Positions 50,795 to 59,143 of a DNA stretch of 64,000 nt are shown one piece after another. Below the pieces are notes generated by a model. That model did no database searches, had not been told where the DNA came from, and saw only the letters and a list, made by a program, of their open reading frames with translations. The stretch is from JAWLHA01 sp041690535. GTDB lineage: Bacteria > Pseudomonadota > Gammaproteobacteria > Thiohalomonadales > Thiohalomonadaceae. The first letter of the stretch is position 1. The number at the start of each line of letters is the position of its first letter. The stretch is taken from positions 6,429 to 70,428 of the forward strand of contig JAWLHA010000017.1 of NCBI GenBank assembly GCA_041690535.1. Reading direction: 5' to 3'. Made by a program: the position numbers and the translations under genes.

Positions 50795-52534
50795 ATGGAA
50801 CTCGACAGTTTCGTTCTATCCGCCACCCTGCTGCTGGCCGTGGCCGCAGTTTCGGTGGCCCTGTTCAAACACCTCGGTCTCGGCTCAATTCTCGGTCTGT
50901 TAGTGGCCGGCATCGCGGTGGGCCCCCACTCGGCCGGACCATATATCACGTCGAATGTGGAGGACGTGCGTCACTTCACAGAGCTGGGGGTGGTGCTGCT
51001 GCTCTTTCTCATCGGCCTCGAAATGAAGCCGTCCCGGCTGTGGGCCATGCGCCGGGAGGTGTTTGGTCTCGGCTCCCTGCAGATCCTCCTCTCCGGCGCG
51101 GCCATCGGGGCCTACGCTTCACTCTATCAGGACTCCTGGCAGAAGGCGGCGCTGATTGGGCTGACGCTGGCGCTTTCGTCCACAGCATTCGTGGTGCAAC
51201 TGCTCCAGGAGCGGGGTGAGCTGTCGAGCCGCTACGGCAGCACCTCCTTTGCGGTGCTGCTGATGCAGGACCTGGCCATCGTCCCGCTGCTTGCACTGGT
51301 GCCGATCCTTTCGGACGTGGGTACCCTCTCGGATGAGGTTCCGCTTTGGACCCAGATCGCCGTGGTGGGCGGAGTGTTCGTGGTCCTGTGGGTGTTTGGC
51401 CGCTGGGTGGTGCCCGCAGCGCTGGAGCGGCTGATCCGCCACAGCCACCGGGATGCCTTCTTCCTGGTGGTCATGCTGGCCGTATTTCTGGCCGCTTCGG
51501 CAATGCACGCTGCCGGACTCTCCATGGCCCTGGGGGCCTTCATCATGGGGATGCTGCTGTCGGGCTCGCGCTACAGCTTCCAGATCCAGGCCCATGTGGA
51601 GCCGTACAAGGGGCTGCTCATGAGCCTGTTCTTCGTGGCGGTCGGCATGTCCATCGACATCCACGCCCTCGCCGAGCAGCCGTTTCTGTTCGCCCAGCAC
51701 GTGGGGGTGGTCCTGGGGCTGAAGATCGTCCTCCTGTTTGCGCTCTGCCTCGCCTTTGGACTCGGACGACGCACGGCCACCCGGGTGGCCTTTCTGCTCG
51801 CTCAGAGCGGCGAGTTCGGGTTCGTTCTGTTCGGTGCCGCCAAAGCGCTGGGGGTCATTGATGATGCCACCTTCGTGTTGACCGTTGGCGTGATCTCCAC
51901 CTCCATGTTGCTGACGCCCCTGCTGGCGCGGGTTGGCAATACCCTTGCCACCCGTATGGGACCGCCCCCCACCGCCGCGGTCTCCCGCTTCCCCTTCGCC
52001 GGGACCGAGGCGCCCGTGCAGGTGGTGGTCGCCGGCTACGGCCGCGTAGGCCACACCGTTGCAACGATGCTGCAGGCAAGCAACATCCCCTACGTCGCCT
52101 TCGATACCAATTCCGCCCACGTGGCCGAAGGCCAGGCCGATGGCCGTCCGGTCTACTTCGGCGACATCGGCGAGCCCGAACTGCTCGCAGCCGCCGGTTT
52201 GGAAACGGCGAAGTCGGTCGTGCTCACCATCGACCACCCCCCCACCCTGTTGCGGGCCGTCTCCCTCATCCGGGCCAGCTACCCGGCAATCACCATCATT
52301 GCACGCGCCAGGGACCTCCAAGCCTGTGCCGCCCTTACCGAGGCCGGCGCAACCGTCGCCCATCCTGAAGCGCTCGAAGCGAGCCTGCGCCTCGCCGCCG
52401 AGGTGCTCGAATCGGTGGGCATGGCAGGCAACAATGTGGATGCCCTTCTCACCGAGGCGCGCGATGCGGATTACGCCCTGGTGCGGGAGCAAGAACCCCG
52501 CGCGGCAACGCCGGCCAAGGCGATTGCAAACTGA
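50795..52534 (+). CDS. Kef-type monovalent cation:proton antiporter
   Basis: The 579-residue protein has ~12 hydrophobic spans in residues 1-395 (start MELDSFVLSATLLLAVAAVSVALFKHLGLG, with QDLAIVPLLALVP and LSMALGAFIMGMLLSGS typical of CPA2 exchangers) and a C-terminal RCK/TrkA-N domain (~405-545) with the nucleotide motif VVVAGYGRVGHTVATML. This is the KefB/KefC/YbaL layout, in which the RCK domain gates potassium efflux by NAD(H) or glutathione adducts. No KefF/G partner is adjacent. Ion specificity is not certain. Confidence 0.88.
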   Translation: MELDSFVLSATLLLAVAAVSVALFKHLGLGSILGLLVAGIAVGPHSAGPYITSNVEDVRHFTELGVVLLLFLIGLEMKPSRLWAMRREVFGLGSLQILLSGAAIGAYASLYQDSWQKAALIGLTLALSSTAFVVQLLQERGELSSRYGSTSFAVLLMQDLAIVPLLALVPILSDVGTLSDEVPLWTQIAVVGGVFVVLWVFGRWVVPAALERLIRHSHRDAFFLVVMLAVFLAASAMHAAGLSMALGAFIMGMLLSGSRYSFQIQAHVEPYKGLLMSLFFVAVGMSIDIHALAEQPFLFAQHVGVVLGLKIVLLFALCLAFGLGRRTATRVAFLLAQSGEFGFVLFGAAKALGVIDDATFVLTVGVISTSMLLTPLLARVGNTLATRMGPPPTAAVSRFPFAGTEAPVQVVVAGYGRVGHTVATMLQASNIPYVAFDTNSAHVAEGQADGRPVYFGDIGEPELLAAAGLETAKSVVLTIDHPPTLLRAVSLIRASYPAITIIARARDLQACAALTEAGATVAHPEALEASLRLAAEVLESVGMAGNNVDALLTEARDADYALVREQEPRAATPAKAIAN

Positions 52535-52689
52535 CATCTCTGCCCGGGTAATCTGCCGCGAGGCGGTCCAGCCTCGGCGCGCGACCTCACCCAGGCAGCC
52601 GGCAGGAAATAATCCGGACTAGAATCGCCACTAAGGGTTGAGCATGAAAACGTGCAGCCCCCATGGATGCCAACCGAAGGAGGTTCAGG

Positions 52690-53199
52690 ATGAACCGCAC
52701 ACTTCTCCATCTCTTTGCGACCGCGCTGTTCGGCTTCTCCACGGGAGCGCTTGCCGCTCCCCTGTTCGAGGAGAGCCTGAGCGGTGCTCAGGAGGTCCCC
52801 CCGGTGGAGTCGGCGGGAACGGGGCAATTCGCCCTTGAGTTCTCCGACGACCTCTCCCAGGCGCAGTACCGCCTTCAGGCCGCCGGCACCACGACCGCCT
52901 TCGTGGGAGCGCACCTGCACTGCGCCGGGGCGGGGGAGAACGGGCCGATTGTAGTGGAGCTGACTCTGCCCACCGAGGCCGGAGTGACCGGTACCATCAC
53001 CAATGCGGACATCATCCCGCCCGGCCCTGAAGAGACCACCTGTGGGCGCGTCATCAACAATCTCGCGTCCCTCCTGGCGGCCATTCGCGATGATGCAATC
53101 TACGTGAACGTCCACACCGAGGCGAACCCCCCCGGCGAGTTGCGGGCGCAGATCTTCCCGCGCACCCCGGATCTCTCGGAACTCCTGCCGATTGAATGA
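52690..53199 (+). CDS. Secreted CHRD-domain protein
   Basis: The 169-residue protein has a signal peptide (MNRTLLHLFATALFGFSTGALA) and a CHRD domain: LSGAQEVPPVESAGTGQFALEFSDDLSQAQYRLQ, FVGAHLHCAGAGENGPIVVELT, and YVNVHTEANPPGELRAQI. The H-x-H and the VHT-x-NPxGE-R motif define the family, found in secreted proteins of many bacteria. GAAGGAGG lies 7 bases upstream of the chosen ATG. It acts in the periplasm or outside; function unknown. It converges on yejK across a hairpin. Confidence 0.85.
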   Translation: MNRTLLHLFATALFGFSTGALAAPLFEESLSGAQEVPPVESAGTGQFALEFSDDLSQAQYRLQAAGTTTAFVGAHLHCAGAGENGPIVVELTLPTEAGVTGTITNADIIPPGPEETTCGRVINNLASLLAAIRDDAIYVNVHTEANPPGELRAQIFPRTPDLSELLPIE

Positions 53200-53210
53200 G
53201 TAAAGATCTG

Positions 53211-53239
53211 CCTGCAAGGGGGCCGCCCCCCCTTGCAGG
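53211..53239. terminator. Perfect hairpin between the CHRD gene and yejK
   Basis: CCTGCAAGGGGG and its complement form a 12-bp stem around a short GC-rich loop. No T-tract follows; role in termination is inferred from the convergent position. Confidence 0.55.
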
Positions 53240-53240
53240 T

Positions 53241-54242
53241 TCACGTAGCCTTCAAGTGACCGAGCAGTTGATCCCTCAGGGCCCTCGGGATGCCGTGAAT
53301 GCTGAGCGTGTCCGTTTCGGGATCGTAGTGAATGCGCTCATTGAGCTGATGGGAGGAGAAGCTGATGGCCAAGTCCTTTTCCCGACCGGCAAATTTCACA
53401 TAGCGGCGCAGGCAGCGGCGGTCCATCATCACCTCCTGCTCCCCCTCCGGTATGTGGCCGGACATCACTCGGACAAACGCCTCCGAGTCCACGCCATCCA
53501 ACGCCTTGGCCAACCCCTGCAGTTCCACGGGAGCGTCCATTTCGTCCCTCTCCAGGCAGTGTTCGACGACCTTGATGCGGTAGTCGTTGACCTGCTCCTG
53601 GGGGACCTGTTCGGAGAAGGCTTCCACCCCTTCGAGAAAGGCCAGAGTCGCCTTCTCCTTGTCCAGGCCATTGCTGAAGCCGGTCACTTCCACGAAGGCG
53701 TCGGCGAGTGGCTGTTGGCCCCGGGGGCGCAGCAGCGAGAGGTAGGCGTAGTGACCGCGCCCCCGCCACTCCTCCAGGTCGACCTTGATCCCGAACAGCG
53801 AGGACCCCGTGTCGATGGAGTGGCTTGGAACGACATCGAGCGTCTCACTGATGGTGAGCGCCTCGCTCAGGTTGGCCACGAACCAATAGAACACGTGGTG
53901 ATCGAACGACTGCTCCACGAAGAAGAGGGAGTGTGCATCGATCTCAAGCCGCCTCTCGTCGGCCAAGTGTTTGAGCTGCTTCATGAGCGTGACACTGACC
54001 TCAGGCCAGCTTCGTTGGCCATCGAGAAAGGCGTCCAGTTCCCTGGCCAGGAGCGGGGGGGAGCCCTCGGTGCGGAACGCACCGTGTTCCCGACTGATCC
54101 GCCCCAGAAAGCTGCTCTTCAGCTGGGACAGAAGAACCTCGCTATGGCCTTCGATGGGCAATCCCTCCTCCCGCAGCGAAAGGTTTGCCTCGGATTGGCC
54201 ATCGGCCCGCAGATGGTGAGCGATTACGTGGGAAATAGGCAT
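53241..54242 (-). CDS. yejK: Nucleoid-associated protein YejK/NdpA
   Basis: The 333-residue protein matches YejK/NdpA in length and in its clear C-terminal signature: KFAGREKDLAISFSSHQLNERIHYDPETDTLSIHGIPRALRDQLL, with internal VDLEEWRGRGHYAYLSLLRPRGQQPLADAFVEVTGFSNG. These proteins bind the nucleoid in the cytoplasm. The start is set at ATG with GGAAACACC upstream. It is transcribed alone, facing a CHRD gene. Confidence 0.85.
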   Translation of the reverse strand: MPISHVIAHHLRADGQSEANLSLREEGLPIEGHSEVLLSQLKSSFLGRISREHGAFRTEGSPPLLARELDAFLDGQRSWPEVSVTLMKQLKHLADERRLEIDAHSLFFVEQSFDHHVFYWFVANLSEALTISETLDVVPSHSIDTGSSLFGIKVDLEEWRGRGHYAYLSLLRPRGQQPLADAFVEVTGFSNGLDKEKATLAFLEGVEAFSEQVPQEQVNDYRIKVVEHCLERDEMDAPVELQGLAKALDGVDSEAFVRVMSGHIPEGEQEVMMDRRCLRRYVKFAGREKDLAISFSSHQLNERIHYDPETDTLSIHGIPRALRDQLLGHLKAT

Positions 54243-54342
54243 GGGTGTTTCCAGTGGAAACGACGGAACGGATCCGCCGAGGTTGCGATGGCGGGATCTT
54301 ACCGTACGCGCGGCCCGAGGGGGACCAATCGTCCACCCAATG

Positions 54343-54402
54343 GCTTAAACGCATACTTACATCGCTTACAGCAGGGCCGGGACGTAAGTATGCGTTCACC
54401 CT
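54343..54402. mobile_element. Family B short element with target duplication
   Basis: GCTTAAACGCATACTTAC at left and GTAAGTATGCGTTCACCCT at right enclose 60 bp. The flanks CCACCCAATGG (54333-54343) and CCACCGAATGG (54404-54414) are a diverged 11-bp target duplication. Confidence 0.75.
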
Positions 54403-54572
54403 GCCACCGAATGGGGGAACACTGGGGACCGCCTGTCTAACAAGAAATATTGGACTACGCTTAAATGGAGCACGGCCGTGAACTCAGTGCCGTGGACGCC
54501 GTCGCCGGCAGGCGACTCCCGAGCACAGCGCCATCGAAAGCGCGTACGGCAGACACATCAGGAAACGGATTG

Positions 54573-55763
54573 ATGATGAACAAACTTGTTAAGTTCGCCT
54601 TGGCAGCCACCGCAGCAGGCGCCGTTGTAGCCCCTGCCAACGCCTGGTGGGGCACCCCTGGCCCGGGACCGATGAACGCCCCTGGCTGGGGGAGTGCTCC
54701 CTGGAACGCGATGCCTTGGGGTGGCCCGAACGCGGGCCGGTGGGCTCCGTGGAACTGGGGATCCGGAACCGGCAGCCCCATGGGGCTGGCCCGCTCCATG
54801 GGCGCGGTCAACGTCGATCTCGACATGGAAGGCCGGGGCAACAGCCGAGGGGCGTACAACCCCCATGCGGGCTACCCGTACGGTTACCCCGCGCCGGGCG
54901 GTTACGGAGTGGGTCGTTACGGCCAACCTGCACCGGCCTACGGCGATGCCCGCCCCTACGGCTACCCCCCCGCGTCGCAGTACGGCCAACCCGCACCGGG
55001 AGCCGATGGCGTGCGCCCGACCCCGGCTCACATCCCGGCGGGTCATGGCGATCGCCCCTACAGTGCCCCTCCCGGACCCGGCATGCGCCAACACGGTTAC
55101 CCCACGCCGGGCGGCTATGCGGTGCCCCCTTACGGCTATCCCGGGGTGGGCGGCTACGGCATGCCTCCGTACGGCTATCCGGGGCCGGGCGGCCATGGCA
55201 TGCGCCCTTACGGTTATGGCACGCCAGCCGGCGATGGCATGCACCCTTACGGCTATCCCGCACCAACCGGCAATGGCATGCCCTCTTACGGCTACCCCGC
55301 GCCGAGCGGCTATGGCATGCGTCCTTACGGTTATCCAATGCCGAGCGGCAATGGCATGCGCCCTTACGGCTACCCCGTGCAGAGCGGCAATGGCATGCAC
55401 CCTTACGGCTATCCCGCGCCGACCGGTCATGGCATGCACCCTTACGGCTACCCCGCGCCGACCGGCCATGGCATGCGCCTTCACAGGGCTCCCGCAACGG
55501 GCGGCACTGAAGGCAGACGCCCTCTCGACGCATCCACACCGACGGGGAATAAAATGCATGCCGACGGCAATCTCGCTCAAGCCGGCCAGGGTGGGCGTCC
55601 TTACGGCCATCCCATGACGGATCGGCAGAGACAGCCCGACCGCTATTCCGCACCCGCGGGCTACGGTCCGGGAGGATACCCTTCGGCGGTGCCACTGCCC
55701 GGCAACGCTGCGGTTCCGCACCCGTGGGGCAACGCCCCCGGGGCGTATGGGTCGCGTTACTGA
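54573..55763 (+). CDS. Sulfur-globule-like repeat protein
   Basis: A 396-residue secreted protein starts with a signal peptide ending APANA, then WWGTPGPGP. This opening (basic start, VKFALAATAAGAVVAPANAWWG) and the later VNVDLDMEGRG-x-RG segment resemble the sulfur globule envelope proteins of purple and other sulfur bacteria. The mature part is dominated by Gly, Pro and Tyr. Residues 186-302 are nine tandem 13-residue repeats with consensus PYGYPxPxGxGM(R/H/P). Such Gly-Tyr-rich proteins coat periplasmic sulfur deposits. A second ATG follows the first. It has no neighbour in operon. The globule role is inferred from composition and the N-terminus. Confidence 0.75.
   Translation: MMNKLVKFALAATAAGAVVAPANAWWGTPGPGPMNAPGWGSAPWNAMPWGGPNAGRWAPWNWGSGTGSPMGLARSMGAVNVDLDMEGRGNSRGAYNPHAGYPYGYPAPGGYGVGRYGQPAPAYGDARPYGYPPASQYGQPAPGADGVRPTPAHIPAGHGDRPYSAPPGPGMRQHGYPTPGGYAVPPYGYPGVGGYGMPPYGYPGPGGHGMRPYGYGTPAGDGMHPYGYPAPTGNGMPSYGYPAPSGYGMRPYGYPMPSGNGMRPYGYPVQSGNGMHPYGYPAPTGHGMHPYGYPAPTGHGMRLHRAPATGGTEGRRPLDASTPTGNKMHADGNLAQAGQGGRPYGHPMTDRQRQPDRYSAPAGYGPGGYPSAVPLPGNAAVPHPWGNAPGAYGSRY
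55128..55478 (+). repeat. Nine 39-bp tandem repeats in the globule-like gene
   Basis: Each 39-bp unit encodes a 13-residue PYGYPxPxGxGMx block. Units differ at the third and outer positions, so they are an old array under selection for the peptide pattern. Confidence 0.85.
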
Positions 55764-56006
55764 GTGAGCACTCAACGGGCGGGGGAGATCCACTGGACGA
55801 CGGGTAGGGAGAGGAGGCGTGTACTCGCCTCAAGGGATCGGGGGCAGCGACGGCTCAGTTGCGCGGAGATGGCGTTGAGGGTCCGGATGAAGAGAAGGCC
55901 TGTCTCCGGCACTTGAGCACGTGGGGCTCCAACTTCAGCGCGACCCGGAATGGTTGTAGTGGGCGTCGTCGCTCCGCGGCGGCGCCGGTCCCTTCGCCCC
56001 TGAACT

Positions 56007-56525
56007 TCAAACTGCCTGCTGCTCCTCGGACAATGCGCCTGGATAGAGCAGCCGTTCGATGCGGTCCATCACCTCGTCCGGGGTGAAGGGCTTGGACATG
56101 AAATCATTGGCCCCGATCTTCACGCTCCAGAACTGTTCGGTCGCCTGCTGATTGCCGCTCATGATGATGATGGGGATCTCCGCCACGGCCGGATCGGAGT
56201 GCTTGCGCAACCTCCGGGTGGCCTGAAATCCCGTCATGCCGGGCATCACCACGTCCATCATGATGATTGCGGGCTTGCAGCTGGCCGCAAGCTCGATGCC
56301 GCTTTCACCGTCGTAGGCCGCAAGGGTCTCGTACCCGTGCCGGGCCAGGACCTTGGCCAGGGAGATCTGTGCCGTCCTGGAATCGTCAACGATGAGTACC
56401 GCAGTCCCGGGATTTGGCTTCAGCCGCCCCCCTTGCGACCCCGTGGCTTTGGCCTGGTGGCGTTCAGTGCCGCCCTTCCCGTTGCGCTTGAACAAACGTC
56501 CGAGGCCGAAAAATCCCAATCCCAT
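56007..56525 (-). CDS. Single-domain response regulator with N-terminal extension
   Basis: The 172-residue protein has a basic, flexible first 40 residues (GRLFKRNGKGGTERHQ) and then a receiver domain: VLIVDDSRTAQISLAKVL, phospho-acceptor Asp91 in IIMMDVVMPGMTG and DFMSKPFTPDEV. The wording is close to PilG/CheY-type regulators linked to twitching motility. CAGGAGGGAACTC upstream supports the ATG. No kinase or pil gene is near. Function: relay of a phospho-signal to an unknown partner. Confidence 0.85.
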   Translation of the reverse strand: MGLGFFGLGRLFKRNGKGGTERHQAKATGSQGGRLKPNPGTAVLIVDDSRTAQISLAKVLARHGYETLAAYDGESGIELAASCKPAIIMMDVVMPGMTGFQATRRLRKHSDPAVAEIPIIIMSGNQQATEQFWSVKIGANDFMSKPFTPDEVMDRIERLLYPGALSEEQQAV

Positions 56526-56654
56526 GAGTTCCCTCCTGCATGAATCCGTAAATTCCGTAGGCCGCCACACGAAGGCAAGATCCGGGTGTGGTTAGGCGCA
56601 GGCGCCCAGTGTACCGCAAAGAGAGCGCAAAACCGTGATGCATGTCGCCCAGCC

Positions 56655-56818
56655 AGGGTAAACGCATACTTACCCAAGAGCGATGTAAGTCCTTGAAAGC
56701 AGGTCGTCGGCCGCATGGACGCGGCCGTCGAGCGTACACGGATGTATTTACAGCGCACCTGCTTTCAAGGACTTACATCGCTCGCAGCACGGCCTTGACG
56801 TAAGTATGCGTTTACCCT
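56655..56818. mobile_element. Family B element with target duplication
   Basis: AGGGTAAACGCATACTTAC and its exact complement bound 164 bp. TCGCCCAGC occurs at 56645-56653 and 56821-56829, a 9-bp target duplication. Sub-terminal inverted segments TAAGTCCTTGAAAGCAGGT / ACCTGCTTTCAAGGACTTA are intact. Confidence 0.88.
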
Positions 56819-56875
56819 GGTCGCCCAGCAAACACCGTAAACCCCACCGGTAGATAGGGGGGAACAGAACGGATA

Positions 56876-56945
56876 CCTTGCCCAAAGGCGCGTAAGCCCT
56901 CGAAAGCGGCGCGCTAGAAGTACATTCGTTATACGCTCGCGGCGT
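56876..56945. repeat. Very degenerate family B relic
   Basis: CTTGCCCAAAGGCGCGTAAG, CCCTCGAAAGC and ATACGCTCGCGGCG resemble the left third of family B with many substitutions. No ends remain. Confidence 0.35.
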
Positions 56946-57085
56946 CTTCCCACGGCCGATATCACCCTGGCACAAGGCCGGGGCCGGTGGTGCGACGGTG
57001 GCGTTCTGAATTATCCTCACGACCATCCCGCCGCGAAGTGGGAGAGACTGGATCACTAATTCATAATCGAAAAGGGGGAGACTGA

Positions 57086-57853
57086 ATGATTTCAACGCAG
57101 CAGTGGTGGCGGGCCATGGGGCTGAGCCTGTTGATGCTGTTCGGCCCGGTCCACGGCGCCGAAAGCGGCCCTACGGTCCAGAGCAAGGATCTGGAAATCG
57201 GCAGCGGCGATCCGGCCGTCCCATACTCGACGGTACGGGTGCACTACACCGGCTGGCTGATGGACGGCACCAAGTTCGACTCGAGCCGCGATCGGGGCAC
57301 TCCGTTTGAATTCACCCTCGGCGCCGGGCGGGTTATTCGGGGGTGGGACATCGGTGTGGGGGGGATGAAGGTCGGAGGCAAGCGGGAGTTGACCATTCCA
57401 CCGCAACTGGCCTACGGCCCCAACGGCGCCGGCGATACGATCCCGCCCAATGCCACCCTCCGGTTCGAAGTGGAGTTGCTCGGGGTCGCGCCTCCCCCCT
57501 TCAAGACCATCGGCAATGAAGAGTTGAAAGCCAAATTGGCCGAGGGGGTCAAGCTCATCGACATCCGACGGCCGGAAGAGTGGAAGCAAACCGGGGTGAT
57601 CGAGGGAAGCATCCTGCTGACCGCCTTCGATCAGCGGGGACGCCTGGAACCGACCTTTCCCGAGAAGTTTACCGAACTGTTCCAGCACGATGACCGCATC
57701 ATGCTGATCTGCCGCACCGGAAACCGCACCTCCATTCTCGCCAATGCTCTGGCCAATGAAGCGGGGTATACGGGGGTGTTCAACGTCAAGGACGGCATCA
57801 CCGGCTGGATCAAGTTCGGGGGTGAGGTGACGCGGGACCTCGCCAAGATGTAA
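57086..57853 (+). CDS. Secreted FKBP-type prolyl isomerase fused to rhodanese
   Basis: The 255-residue protein has a signal peptide (WRAMGLSLLMLFGPVHGAE). Residues ~33-133 are an FKBP domain: VRVHYTGWLMDGTKFDSSRDRGTPFEF, GRVIRGWDIGVGGMKVGGKRELTIPPQLAYG, NATLRFEVELLGV, all binding-pocket motifs present. Residues ~148-250 form a rhodanese domain with VKLIDIRRPEEWKQTGVIEGS and the active loop CRTGNRTS, catalytic Cys209. The fusion joins periplasmic protein folding to sulfur transfer in one chain. GGGGGAGAC lies upstream of the ATG. It is transcribed alone. Confidence 0.88.
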   Translation: MISTQQWWRAMGLSLLMLFGPVHGAESGPTVQSKDLEIGSGDPAVPYSTVRVHYTGWLMDGTKFDSSRDRGTPFEFTLGAGRVIRGWDIGVGGMKVGGKRELTIPPQLAYGPNGAGDTIPPNATLRFEVELLGVAPPPFKTIGNEELKAKLAEGVKLIDIRRPEEWKQTGVIEGSILLTAFDQRGRLEPTFPEKFTELFQHDDRIMLICRTGNRTSILANALANEAGYTGVFNVKDGITGWIKFGGEVTRDLAKM

Positions 57854-57934
57854 TGCTTGCGCGCCCGCCGCACGTCGGCACCTCGGCATCCTCGTGCCGC
57901 ACCCTTTGATGAGAAATACGGGCACAGCTAGCAG

Positions 57935-58026
57935 GGAAACGCTGATGAATTCCGCTTCATCGCTCCCGCCCCCGTTGATCGAGGACAGGCTTCGCGGGCA
58001 TGACGACTGAATCAGCGTTTCCCTAG
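57935..58026. mobile_element. Family C miniature element
   Basis: AGGGAAACGCTGATGAATTC at left and GAATCAGCGTTTCCCTAG at right are inverted ends of a ~90-bp element with the shared interior CAGGCTTCGCGGGCATGACG. The right CTAG supplies the stop codon of the next leftward gene. Confidence 0.8.
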
Positions 58027-58256
58027 CGGTTGCGGCAGGTCGACATGAAACGGGCGGCGGGCGTTTTGCAGGGATCGGTTTCGAAATTCTCGGCCGCCGG
58101 CACAGCGGCCCCGGGCGGCGGGGCCGCTGCTATCGCCGGCCTTCTGCTCTCCTCTTCCGCCTCCCTGTGCGCGGCCTCACGCGCCTGCTCCTGTTCGAAC
58201 CGGCGCTGGGCCGCCTGCCGAGCCCGCTCCTCCTCACCCTGCTTCTGTGCCGCCAT
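58023..58256 (-). CDS. Small charged hypothetical protein
   Basis: The 77-residue protein starts at ATG with GGGGGAG ~5 bases upstream. Residues 1-45 are a continuous charged helix rich in Glu, Arg, Ala and Gln (ERARQAAQRRFEQEQAREAAHREAEEE is the core pattern, abbreviated here by its composition), likely a coiled coil. A Pro/Ala linker and two Cys (DPCKTP, STCRNR) follow. Its TAG stop lies inside the end of a family C element, so the element may have shortened the gene. Function unknown. Confidence 0.5.
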   Translation of the reverse strand: MAAQKQGEEERARQAAQRRFEQEQAREAAHREAEEESRRPAIAAAPPPGAAVPAAENFETDPCKTPAARFMSTCRNR

Positions 58257-58339
58257 CAAACTCCCCCGTGTGGCTTTTTTTGATTTTTGTCATGTTTTGA
58301 GTATATGCAACGATTCTGAACTAACCACGTGGAGAGGCC

Positions 58340-58446
58340 ACCGGAGCGCCGAGCAGATGGGCGGTGAAGTCGCCAAGCGCAGCCAGATTGCCCCGAAAGT
58401 GGCAGGCCAGCGAACCGGCAGGGGGTGGACAAGGGCGGCGCATGCA
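58340..58446. repeat. Degenerate left half of a family A element
   Basis: GGAGCGCCGAGCAGATGGGC, then GTCGCCAAGCGCAGCCAGATTG and a GGGTGGACAAGGGCGGCGCATGC piece (shortened here) parallel the left half of family A with many changes. The right half is missing. Confidence 0.55.
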
Positions 58447-58644
58447 CCTGCGTACCTGGCCCCTCGCACTGATCGCTTCAGTGCTCCCGCAGGCACATGA
58501 GCGTCGATGGCGGATGAAGAATCGAGTGCGGGCGCGCTCAAGGCGCGAGTCCGGGAGACTCCCGGGTGGTTGCGGCAGGGTCGGTCAGCGTCGGGGGAGG
58601 GCATAAGCGGCGCGGGTCCCTTGGGGGCACCTGCGCCAAGAGGG

Positions 58645-59043
58645 TCAGGCTTTTTGCAGCGAGCACTCGATGTCGATGGCCGCGAGCAGTTCGACCGGGG
58701 CTACGACCACCCCTTGCGCATCGCCGTCGGGGAACACCGCCAGCAGCGTGCCGTCCCGCTCCATCCCGGGCGTCCAGCGGTCCATCCAGGCATCCAGGGG
58801 GATCGCGGAGGGCGTGTAATTGGCCCACTCGGCACTCACCCACTGGGCCGCATACTCCCGATGGGGCCAGACCGGCAAGCACACCTCCCCATGGGCGGCC
58901 GTCACTTGCACCCAGCCATCCTCGCTTTGCAGGCTCCACACCTCGCCGCCCTCGACCACCTTCTGGACGAAGTAGTCGTAGCGCTCATCGGCGGAGAGCG
59001 CGGCCACCGCCTGGCGTTCTGATTCAGTCAGTTCGTAACTCAT
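58645..59043 (-). CDS. DUF2750 family protein
   Basis: The 132-residue protein shows the DUF2750 pattern: RYDYFVQKVVEGGEVWSLQSEDGWV near the N-terminus and CLPVWPHREYAAQWVSAEWANYTPSAIPLDAWMDRWTPGMERDGTLLAVFP in the middle. No signal peptide. This family is small, cytoplasmic and uncharacterised. The start was set at MSYELTESER, where the family begins; ribosome site weak. It is monocistronic. Confidence 0.75.
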   Translation of the reverse strand: MSYELTESERQAVAALSADERYDYFVQKVVEGGEVWSLQSEDGWVQVTAAHGEVCLPVWPHREYAAQWVSAEWANYTPSAIPLDAWMDRWTPGMERDGTLLAVFPDGDAQGVVVAPVELLAAIDIECSLQKA

Positions 59044-59143
59044 ACATTGAGGGCTCGAAAATTCACGCCCGCAGTATAGGGAAATCGTGTGCAAGGAGGC
59101 CAGTGGTGGGGACCGCCACATCGGCGCACCCCTCGTATTGGGC

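Noticed and set aside
54558..55793. Long minus-strand frames opposite the globule-like gene
   Set aside because: The plus-strand frame has a signal peptide and a conserved peptide repeat; the opposite frames are Arg/His/Ala-rich shadows of high-GC repeats.
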